Position numbers and translations under genes: made by a program. The notes under the pieces are model-generated. The model made no database searches and was not told the DNA's origin. It saw only the letters and a list, made by a program, of their open reading frames with translations. Below, one piece after another: positions 7,120 to 14,844 of a stretch of DNA of 21,010 bases. How positions within the stretch are numbered: position 1 is the stretch's first letter; every line of letters begins with the position of its first letter. Source of the stretch: Hypsibius dujardini (Eukaryota > Tardigrada > Eutardigrada > Parachela > Hypsibiidae); NCBI GenBank assembly GCA_001579985.1, contig LRSR01006451.1, positions 1 to 21,010 on the forward strand, in the 5' to 3' direction.

Positions 7120-9941
7120 TGACAGACTGACTGACTGACTGACTGCCGCAGGAATTCTGCAAGACCTTCAGTGAGCCTCTGGGAAACTTTTTGGACGATC
7201 AGTTTGGTCACACCATTGTGGATAATGCGATTTTCAACAAATTGCCCCGTTTCTGGGAAGAGGATTACCATAAAGATATGGCAGCACTTCATGTAAGCCC
7301 AGAACAAGATCTGCTGTGCTTTTACGGTAGCCGTTGAATCCGTTTATGCCGTTGAAAATTGACAGGTCCAACCGGCTGACATCCTGACGCGAGTTAGTGA
7401 ATATGTTCCAGAGATCACGGATTTCATCAAGAAAATCATTGACAATGGATACGCGTACGTGTTACCAGAAATACCACGTCATTCAGTCATCCTACACACG
7501 TGGCAAAAATCTCGGGCCGACCGAATTAAAGCCGAATTCTTACCGGCGCTTAGCAAAATGGGGTGGTCGGAGTTTGAGCCATTTTGGCCAGCTGTTTTTG
7601 ATAACAGCTGATTACGCAGTCTTTACTCAGTCGATTGATTGATTGACTTGAACGAATCAAGCGCTGAGAAAGAGCTGCACGCATTGGCCAAAATTGGCTC
7701 AAACTCCGACCACCCCATTGTTGACGTGGTTTTGTGATGTAGATATGAGGCGGAAGGGTCTGTCTACTTCGACACAGTCAAGTTCGACCATTCGGAAGAT
7801 CATCACTACGCCAAGCTCGTGCCGGAAGCCTTCGGCGATCTGGAAGCGCTGACGGAAGGGGAAGGTGTGTTGTCCGAGCAGGCCCACGGCAAACGCCAAG
7901 CTATGGACTTTGCCCTGTGGAAGACGTCCAAACCGGGCGAGCCGGCGTGGGACTCGCCGTGGGGTCGCGGACGACCCGGTTGGCATATCGAGTGCTCGGT
8001 GATGGCGACGGCGGTGCTGGGTGACAAGCTGGACATCCACGCCGGCGGGGTGGACCTACGGTTCCCGCATCACGACAACGAGATTGCCCAGTCGGAGGCG
8101 TACTTCCAGTGCGACTCGTGGGTCAACTACTTCCTCCATTCCGGCCACCTCACCATTTCCGGCTGCAAAATGTCCAAGAGCCTCAAGAACTTCATCACAA
8201 TTAAGGAGGCGCTGACGCAGTACACGGCCCGGCAGATTCGGCTCATGTTCCTGCTGCACTCCTGGCGGTCGACGCTGGATTACTCGCCGGACGTCATGGA
8301 TATTGCGATCAAATTCGAAAAGACCCTTAAGGTATAGCCCGGACTGACCAGTAACAAGACTGGAGAGCTGTGCGATTGTCTACGTTTTTATTTATATGGC
8401 AGGAGTTTTTCCTCACTGTCAAAGATCTGATCAGGAGCGCGGGGAATAGTCATCCAAAGTGGACTGCAGACGACCTATCATTGCGGGACAAGTACGGAAT
8501 ATTACTGTCTGTCTGTCTGTCTGTCTGTCTGCCTGTCTGTCTGCCTGTCTGTCTGTCTGTCCGTCTGGCTGTGTGTCTGTCTGCCTGTCTGTCTGGCTGT
8601 CTGGCTGTCTGACTGTCTGCCTGCCTTGCTGTATGGCTGTCTGTCTGTCTGTCTGTTTGTCTGGATGGCTGCCTATCTGTCTGTATGTCTGGCTAACGAC
8701 TGCCTCCGCATTGCAGGTACTTTGCATCCAAACAAAAAATTCACGAGGCCTTGTGCGGTACGCCTTGATTTTCCCCATCGTCCCGAGTCTTATAGATTTC
8801 GATCAGTGAGCTATCTCTGTCATTGACTGTCGCTTGACGTTTTTTGTTTGTCTTCGTGATACAGATTCCGTCGATACCAGGACAGCCATGGACAACATCC
8901 GCGACATCATTGGGTCGACCAACGTTTACATCCAGGAACGGGTTGCCGCCAAGGCGCAAGCTCATCCGGCTCTGTTGCAGCACATTAGCCTGTACCTCAC
9001 GCGAATGATGCGGGTTTTCGGTGTGATCGATTCAGACGAGTCGATCGGGTTTACAGTCGGCGATAAGTCCGGCAACGTACGTACCCTTCGTTCTCCGACT
9101 CGTATTATGCGGAACTCTTGAGGTCATAATAGCTTAATCGTTTGATTGTTTGTCTTCAGGTGGAGGAGACAATTCTACCCTACGTCTCGGCGCTGGCAGA
9201 TTTCCGTGAGTTAGTCCGGAAGGAGGCGCGGGAGGTGAAGGCAGCGAATATCTTACAGTTTTGCGATCGCATTCGCGATGACGTACTGCCGAACCTCGGT
9301 GTACGGTTGGAGGACAGGGAAGGCCAACCGCCAGCCGTGAAACTAGTCGACAAGAATGAACTGATGAAAGAGAGGGAGGCGAAACTTCAGGTAATGTCAC
9401 TCTTCAACGCACTGTAGCCGCACGATCACAGACAGACAGACAGACAGGCAGACACACAGACACACAGACAGACAGACAGACAGACAGACACACAGACACA
9501 CAGACAGACAGGCAGGCAGGCAGACAATCAGTTCTTTTTAGGCTGAAGAAGAGAAGCGGGTGGAAAAGGAACGCAAAAAGCGTGAGATCGAGGAGGCTCG
9601 TTTGGCGAAGGAGAGGCAAATGCGTGTTCCGCCCTCCGAACTCTTCCGGTCGCAGACCGATAAGTTTTCCTTGTTCGACGATAAGGTATGGACCTGATGA
9701 AGCAGGCGTGTCACATCAGAAGGGCATCACGTGCTGTTTTTTTTGTTTCTGCCTTTTGTGTGACGAACTAATCTGATCATATTATGATCGACAGGGAATG
9801 CCCACCCATGACCATGAAGGGAAGGAAATTAGCAAGGGTCAACTGAAGAAACTGGAGAAGCTGTATCAGACGCACGAGGCAAAGTTCAAGGAGCTCGCCG
9901 CTCAGAACGGAAACGCCCTTCCGAACGGCAACGCTAGCTAA
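5723..9941 (+). CDS. CARS1: Cysteinyl-tRNA synthetase, cytosolic (15 exons)
   Basis: This class Ia synthetase charges tRNA-Cys with cysteine using ATP in the cytosol. Exons: 5723-5768, 5871-5962, 6050-6138, 6476-6572, 6666-6764, 6832-6960, 7152-7292, 7366-7454, 7743-8331, 8403-8491, 8717-8757, 8865-9076, 9160-9390, 9542-9685, 9795-9941. They sum to 2235 nt (744 aa; human about 748). HIGH motif is HMGH at residues 71-74 within [21 protein letters not shown] is residues 403-407. The zinc set is complete: C62, C345 (GWHIEC), H370 and E374 (FPHHDNE), with the same 25/29 spacing as bacterial CysRS. The eukaryote-type C-terminus has a charged coiled coil ([20 protein letters not shown]) and a [11 protein letters not shown] tail. 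Start chosen at 5723 for its GCCATGG context and family length; the frame is also open upstream, so a longer isoform is possible. No organellar targeting peptide is evident on the short form. Confidence 0.97.
6139..6475 (+). repeat. Synthetase intron 3: five 55-56-bp TTGATTGATTGA repeats
   Basis: The unit GCTTGATTGATTGATT...ACACAGTTGTTTGGGTTCAGTTTGCTTAC...GTGGT starts at 6207, 6263, 6319, 6374 and 6429 (periods 56, 56, 55, 55). The array fills most of the intron between HMGHAR and AYISFDI, ending close to the acceptor CTTTTCAG. The same TTGA core recurs in many other introns of the window with different spacers. Confidence 0.9.
6961..7151 (+). repeat. Synthetase intron 6: CAGA/CAGG microsatellite
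   Basis: The intron between exons ending at 6960 (gtatgc) and starting at 7152 (CCGCAG) is almost wholly (CAGA)n and (CAGG)n with CACA interruptions, about 6986-7125. It then grades into (CTGA)n next to the acceptor. Long ORFs on both strands across it are repeat artefacts. Confidence 0.95.
7455..7742 (+). mobile_element. Synthetase intron 8 filled by a MITE-like inverted-repeat element (copy C)
   Basis: The left end, TA then CACACGTGGCAAAAATC at 7493-7511, matches copy A. Internal arms at 7557-7589 (AATGGGGTGGTCGGAGTTTG...) and 7686-7719 are reverse complements with a single-base bulge. A further imperfect pair, ACCACGTCA (about 7477) and TGACGTGGT (about 7723), surrounds the element. A TTGATTGATTGA stretch lies in the loop. 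The right terminus is degenerate, so exact boundaries are uncertain. The synthetase reading frame (GC|A, Ala) is intact across the intron. Confidence 0.65.
8492..8716 (+). repeat. Synthetase intron 10: CTGT microsatellite
   Basis: From about 8504 to 8695 the intron is (CTGT)n with CTGC, CTGG and CTGA variants. It lies between donor GACAA|gtacgg and acceptor ATTGCAG|GTAC. In the transcript it is the complement of the CAGA runs of introns 6 and 13. Confidence 0.95.
9391..9541 (+). repeat. Synthetase intron 13: CAGA microsatellite
   Basis: The intron from 9391 (gtaatg) to 9541 (TTTTTAG) carries (CAGA)n/(CACA)n, about 9428-9525. This is the same sense as intron 6 and opposite to intron 10. Confidence 0.95.
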
Positions 9942-10720
9942 CCTTTTCTTAGCAAAGATTGATTTTGACGTTAGCTGACACAGTTTGGTGCATAGTTTGC
10001 TATTTTAATGCATACCGGTGTGCCTGTTAATCTTTTGTTTTGTACTATAAATATCGGACAGTCACTCCGCTGAAACATTGTTTTCTTCCCATACCGAAGG
10101 GCAAGCAATAATTTACATATTGCAACGAACCATTCAGGCAGTGAAACAAGCGCTGTTACAGTCAACGACAAGACTGAGTACACTGGAGGGTCCGGGGAAT
10201 GGGCAAAAGAGGCGGGGCAGGGGGTGGTTTTCCAACAACCAGTGTTTGTGTCTGTCTGTATCGGTGTCTGTGTCTGTATCGGTGTCTGTGTCTATGTCTG
10301 CCTGTATCGGTGTAGGTGTCTATGTCTGTCTGTATCGGTGTCTCTGTCTATGTCTGTCTGTATCAGTGTCTGTGTCTATGTCTGTCTGTATCGGTGTTTC
10401 TGTCCCTGTCTGTCTGTATCGGTGGCTGTGTCTGTGTCAGTGTCTGTATCGGTGGCTGTGTCTGTATCAGTGTCTGTATCGGTGGCTGTGTCTGTATCAG
10501 TGTCTGTATCGGTGTCGCTGTACTTAAAATTCATTATTTGAATGTACTTTCCGCTTGAGTTGGTGGGGTTTTTTAGTAGCAAAAAGGAATCAAGCTTATT
10601 TTGCGACGACATTAAAGCACAGTACAAGTGTGCCGTAAGTGATGCTCTTGACATAAAAGTTTAGGAATTAAACGTCCCTGAAAGTGAATATTGGGTTGAC
10701 TCAATTAACGGCTGCTACGA
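9942..10720. other. Convergent intergenic region with TGTCTG repeats
   Basis: This lies between the stop codons of the plus-strand synthetase (9941) and the minus-strand catalase-like gene (10721), so it should hold both 3' UTRs. About 10242-10520 is a TGTCTG/TATCGG hexanucleotide-type repeat (TGTCTGTATCGGTGTCTGTG...). ATTAAA, a possible poly(A) signal for the plus strand, is at 10611-10616. The 'proteins' of alternating Val, Ser and Cys read from the repeat are not genes. Confidence 0.7.
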
Positions 10721-12358
10721 TCAAGGTCTCCAAGATTTTGTGGCGTGGTTGAAGAACAGCACCTCGTCCCCATACCGACTCGTCACCACCTCACTCCGAC
10801 TGACCAACTGTCCAATCATCACCGAATCTTCATCATCCAAAGTCCTCTTCCCCACAACCGTATACAACACCGTCCCCGACGGTATCCCCGCTAGACGCTT
10901 CCGGAAATCAGTCTGGTCCCTTTCGTCGTACGCCAGTGCGGGATTAGGCCGAAAGCTCACGACATACGGCGCGACAACTTCGGAAACATCCATGCCATCC
11001 GACTGCACGGAGGCTTGTTCGTACAACGGAATGTCGTTGAAGTCCACCGGATGATCCAATGCTTCACCTAAGAATGGCAACGCCTGACATTTATCTGGTA
11101 AGAAAAAATTTAGAGTAAACGTGTCTTTTTAATTGTCTGTGTCTGTGTCTGTGCCCTTGTCTGTGTCTGTGTCTATGTCTATGTCTGTGTCTGTGTCTAT
11201 GTCTGTGTCTGTGTCTGTGTCTGTGTCTATGTCTGTGTCTGTGTCTGTGTCTATGTCTGTGCCCTTGTCCTTGTCTGTGTCTGTGTCTGTGTCTGTCTAT
11301 TTCGGTGTCTGTGTCTGTGTCCTTGCCTGCCAGTTGTCTGTGTCTGTGTCTTCAAGTTTCAGTTAAAGTTTAATTGCGCCTCACCGCCGGGAAGGCTGAA
11401 AATGGACGTCTGAAAGGCCTTCTCCGCCGGATTCAACTCCCGACCGTACGGTCCGGCAGGCGGGAAAATATTCCGCATGGTCTTGGCGAAGAAGTTGCGA
11501 TTCAGTCCTTGCCCTTCAACGGTGTTGACCAAAACGAAGTTCTGCGAACGCTGACCGTCAACGAAGATCTTCAAGGCCACGCCCACCGGGAAGGAGTCGT
11601 TGGTGATCTGTCCCACGGACATCCGGAAAAGGCCGACTCCTCCCGTGCGGAAGATCCCGGTGAAGGTGGAGGACTCGGGGTAATGGATTTCTAGAGCGAC
11701 CTTACAAACACCAAAGTGAATGTAACAGTCCCTAGTAATGATGAAATTTACAAAATAAGAAGTAACGTAAGACCCACAAATTGTCCTTACATTTTCTTTC
11801 TGTGACGCATAAGCCAGAAGCCAGACACATGTCTGTGTGTCTGGCTTCCATTTCTGTGGTTAGTGGTTAAGTCTTTTTTTGCAAAGCTTTTGTGTGGCAG
11901 TCATCAATCAAAGCGTGCCGTGCGAATCTGGCGATTTATATATAAATATATAAAATATATAAAGAAATATATAATTATATATAAATATAGTTTAAATTTT
12001 GTATTTAAAAATTTACTTTGCAGACACTGCCGTAGGGGTGGAGAATTCGGGTCCGCCCCTCGGGCATTTGGTCTCCCTGCCAGGTGAAGGATTTCTGGAG
12101 GTACTTGGGGACGAAGAGATTGGACAGATTGGCCTGGGATGGCGGTTCGATGGGGAGCTGGTCGAGGGAATAACGACTGCTGGAGATTTGGTACCACAAC
12201 AGATCTTGCTTCGCGTCTGCGGATAAACTGCCGTAACTGTCGGGCAAAAGCCCCGCCCACGTGGGTGATCCCACCACTCGGCCGTGGTGGATGGAGATGC
12301 TGGACAGTTGGATGGCGATCAAGGCCCGCCAAATGTGGATCATCCCCGCAGACACCAT
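10721..12358 (-). CDS. Secreted catalase-fold-like protein, function unknown (3 exons)
   Basis: Minus-strand exons are 12017-12358 (ATG 12358-12356), 11385-11700 and 10721-11094 (stop TGA). Phases 0 and 1 agree, giving 1032 nt, 343 aa. The first about 25 residues (IWRALIAIQLSSISI core) look like a signal peptide. Residues about 102-169 resemble the start of a heme-catalase fold: R-I-L-H107-P-Y-G, where catalases have the R-V-V-H-A-K-G active-site His, then GIFRTGGVGLFRMS and FPVGVALKIFVDG (152-163), comparable to the catalase RGFAVKFYT strand. I see no C-terminal R-x-x-x-Y heme-ligand motif. The C-terminal third includes GTVLYTVVG and ends YGDEVLFFNHATKSWRP. I judge it a member of a catalase-like but probably non-canonical eukaryotic family. 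That is inferred from remembered motifs only. Gene structure is surer than function. Confidence 0.8.
11095..11384 (-). repeat. Intron 2 of the catalase-like gene: TGTCTG microsatellite
   Basis: From about 11134 to 11350 this is (TGTCTG)n/(TGTCTA)n on the plus strand, so CAGACA on the transcript strand. It lies between minus-strand donor CCGGCG|gtgagg (at 11385) and acceptor TTACCAG| (at 11094). Plus-strand Val-Ser ORFs here are artefacts. Confidence 0.95.
11701..12016 (-). other. Intron 1 of the catalase-like gene
   Basis: The donor TGCAAA|gtaaat is at 12016 and the acceptor TTTGTAAG|GTCG at 11701, minus strand, phase 0. It contains a perfect 13-bp hairpin (11817-11829 with 11836-11848, GAAGCCAGACACA arms, 6-base loop) and an AT-only tract of TATATAAATATA type (about 11936-11996). 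Confidence 0.85.
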
Positions 12359-12550
12359 TTCTGACGTAAAATTATGATTTTAATCAAAATAAAGATTTCG
12401 TTGAAATATTTTAAAGATTTCGTTCCTGAAAGCGGACGCAAACGTTGACTGGTGCATAACACGTGCGCATGTCAGACAGTCACAAGTGGCTTATATAAAA
12501 GTCCCCGTGAGGTGTGTACGAAGTAAAACTTTTAATTCGGCCAACGGGCA

Positions 12551-12733
12551 AAATCGCTTTTTATTCGGCTAACTTTTTGCGTTCCATCCGTTCCATGCGT
12601 TCCATCCGTTCCATCCGTTCCATGCGTTCCATGCGTTCCATGCGAGTGGCGCCTCTACTGGCACCTGGTAGTGAAAAAAAGCGCCACTTGCGCCCCCTGC
12701 TTCCCCCACTTAGCCGAAATAAAAGCGATTTCG
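12551..12733. repeat. Inverted repeat enclosing a 9-bp tandem array
   Basis: The arms 12551-12572 (AAATCGCTTTTTATTCGGCT...) and 12712-12733 are nearly reverse complementary. Between them, 12580-12642 is seven copies of CGTTCCATC/CGTTCCATG, giving Arg-Ser-Met/Ile in translation. AGTGGCGC and GCGCCACT form a further inner pair (about 12645 and about 12680). It could be a MITE or a decayed element. Confidence 0.75.
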
Positions 12734-12776
12734 ACGTTAGCCGAATATGAAGTTTTGCCTCGTACGGTAGGTGCAG

Positions 12777-12872
12777 CTGTGGAACGATTTCTGGACGAAA
12801 AACGTTATTCGGAACACCAGCATAGTAACATGTGTTCCGATTAATGTTTTTCGTCGAGAAATCGTGCCACAG
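12777..12872. other. Long hairpin (41-bp arms, 14-base loop)
   Basis: Arms 12777-12817 (CTGTGGAACGATTTCTGGAC...) and 12832-12872 are reverse complements with about five mismatches in 41. The symmetry extends weakly outwards: TGCCTCGT at about 12756 against ACGAGGCA at about 12922. It lies between genes, so it may be a pre-miRNA-like or other structured RNA, or a short inverted-repeat transposon derivative. Confidence 0.85.
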
Positions 12873-12980
12873 TTGTAGTCACGAGTCAGTCGGTACATGG
12901 TGCCGTTCCGCGAAGGGATCACGAGGCAGTTATAATCTGCCGTACAGAAAAGCGACGGGGAGACAAATCACAAGTCGAAA

Positions 12981-14204
12981 TCACTCTAGAATGATCTGTA
13001 TGGCATTTCGGGCGGTTCTCCGTTTGGCCAGTGCGCTCTCCAACGCTTGCCGCGCTGTCTGCGTATTCAGGTGCTGCTGAAACGGCCGCGGGAAACCGAA
13101 CAACTCACACAAGAATCCCAATTCCAACGGGCTCCGCATCAGGCTGGCATCCGCGGCGCCACTGGACAGGACCACAACGTCGGGAACCTTCCCGCAGTCA
13201 CCGGGATTGAGGTCGCCCAACAGTCGCCGGCAGTTGGCGAAGAAGATGCCCCGTGTATCTGCGCCTCCCAAGGCGGTGCGGTAGCAGACTTCGAAGAACT
13301 TCCCGTTGGCCTGAGCTTGGCGGGCGTGCTTCCGTTTCACGTTGATAGTGTGCTTGGCGCCTATAACGACATAGCTGATTGGCTGGTTGATTGATTGGTT
13401 GGTTGATTGGTTGATTAGTACGATTGATTGGTTGGTTGGTTGATTGGTTGCTTGGTTGATTGCACCGTGTAAGCACACACATTTGGGTTATTCGGTTGAT
13501 TGATCTGTTGATTGATTGGTTGCAATTGCAAAGGTATGGGATTGACTGATAACAATTATCAAAACATTACACATCACAAAAAATGTATGTGTAAAGTTTG
13601 TAATTCGATAAAAAAGGAAAATTAAAATTTTTAATCATACAAGTACGTAAGATCAGCCGATGGCCCGATGCAATAAAACAATTCTGAAGTTGCTTGCAAA
13701 ATCATCGCTTGATTGGACGATTGAGCGTATAAGGGAACTGAAGCCAAGCAATTTGATTGATTGATTGATGATGGATAGATTACCTAAATCCAATTCGATG
13801 ATATCCACGTTGACGTCGTCCAACGCCTGCTGCAGGAGCCGCTCATCCGATGGCGCGACAGAGACCACATCGAAGGTCTTGCACAACGGGTGATTCGCGA
13901 GATGGTGGTATACACGAGGGTCGGCTACGGGCACCGACAGCCGGCGGAAGATTTTCATCGGCGTCCCGAGGCACGAATTCACCGTCAGTGATTCCGGAAG
14001 CAGTACAATCGGATTCGGAGAGGCCGCTTTCAACGTCGATTTGTCACCTTTCGGTTTGGCCATGGAGAAGTCATCGCTGAAGGCGGTGTAGGTCAGCACG
14101 ACGACGGAGTAACCGAGAGCGGCGGCTTGGAGGATGAGTTGATGAGCGGATGGCTCGTCGATATATGTGAGATGAAGATCTGTGAAAGACTCCGCCGACG
14201 ACAT
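12981..14204 (-). CDS. RPP30: Ribonuclease P/MRP protein subunit p30
   Basis: This is a protein subunit of nuclear RNase P, which trims the 5' leaders of pre-tRNAs, and of RNase MRP, which acts in rRNA processing. Minus-strand exons are 13784-14204 (ATG at 14204) and 12981-13360 (stop TGA). Donor is GATTTAG|gtaatc, acceptor GTTATAG|GCGCC, phase 1, 801 nt, 266 aa (human 268). Family hallmarks seen: the N-terminal D-L-H-L strand and ALGYSVVVLTYTAF as in the p30 TIM-barrel; MKIFRRLSVPVADP; FDVVSVAPSDERLL; DIIELDLG; FFEVCYRTAL; NCRRLLGDLN; VVVLSSGAADASLMRSPLEL; and a late LCELFG. The protein stops soon after the barrel, so the Lys/Ser-rich C-terminal tail of vertebrate p30 is largely absent. It starts head-to-head with the Acinus gene, 640 bases apart. 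Confidence 0.95.
13361..13783 (-). repeat. p30 intron with TTGATTGG-type repeats
   Basis: This is the only intron of the p30 gene. About 13376-13522 is a TTGATTGGTTGATTGGTTGGTT mixture. A short (TTGA)n run lies at about 13753-13768. An AT-rich tract fills 13550-13640. Minus-strand ORFs rich in Asn-Gln-Pro-Ile over the repeat are not genes. Confidence 0.85.
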
Positions 14205-14844
14205 TATGGTTTTGCAGTCAGTAGGGCAGATTTAGATGTAGCAGACGCCTGGGAGAAATCGTCATGTCAGTGAGAAAAGAGTGGGAGACGTTGTTAAGAA
14301 TTAAAAGTTCAGCATAGTGTGAAAACGGTGCGTTGATTGATTGATTGTTAGATAAATTGGAGTTGTTCGTCTGCCGAAAAACGAACGCACATCGCAAAAC
14401 GTTGATTGATCGATGGTAAAAACGTCCTTGAGAGTTTTGATGCGAAACCGAAAACGCCAAGCGTAGGGAGTGGAAACCTAGAACAGTGAACGCGGCGTAT
14501 CTTTGCGAACGTAAACGTACCACGGGGAGCGGCACAGTAATACGAAGAACGAGCAACACTCTGCTAAGCGAGACTGAGCAACGAAAGCGTCACCTTTCGC
14601 CCTTTTGTTTGTGTAGGAATTCCTGACTGGTACAAAGGGCACTAGACGGCGCTGCGACTAATTTCACCAGTGTCACCAGTTCCATCAGTTCACCGAACTT
14701 GAAGCACGCGTGAACCGTCTGAACTGGCCATTTTTTTATTTTCCAATTTCCTTGCCCAGTTCTCCAAAATATATTTCTTTTCCTGAATTCATCTCGAACC
14801 TTTGTTTGTTTACAATTGTGCAATTGTGCAGCTTACATCCCACA
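14205..14844. promoter_or_regulatory. Divergent (possibly bidirectional) promoter region, p30 / Acinus
   Basis: The 640 bases between the p30 start codon (minus, 14204) and the Acinus start codon (plus, 14845) must contain both 5' regions. I see no TATA box in a convincing place. A (TTGA)n run lies at about 14333-14347 and a TTGATTGATCGATGG variant at about 14402. A CAATTGTGCAATTGTGCAG duplication (14813-14831) precedes the Acinus ATG. Confidence 0.5.

Larger units (their letters stand above)
12359..12980. other. Intergenic region between two minus-strand genes
   Basis: This is the 5' flank of the catalase-like gene and 3' flank of the p30 gene. It contains a plus-strand TATATAAAAG box-like string (12492-12501), an inverted repeat (12551-12572 / 12712-12733) enclosing a 9-bp tandem array, and a long hairpin (12777-12872). 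No credible protein is seen. Confidence 0.6.

Noticed and set aside
6836-7307. Minus-strand ORFs rich in Cys, Leu, Ser and Val
   Set aside because: They arise from the CAGA microsatellite and overlap firm synthetase exons on the plus strand.
9776-9792. GATCATATTATGATC palindrome as a regulatory site
   Set aside because: It is short, AT-rich and intronic. A similar string occurs by chance at the Acinus start codon, and there is no supporting context.
10078-10541. Overlapping ORFs encoding Val-Ser-Cys-rich proteins
   Set aside because: They are read-outs of a TGTCTG repeat, open in all frames, in the convergent 3' region.
14218-14559. Minus-strand ORF of 113 aa in the divergent promoter
   Set aside because: It crosses TTGA repeats, has no homology, and lies upstream of the p30 start codon.
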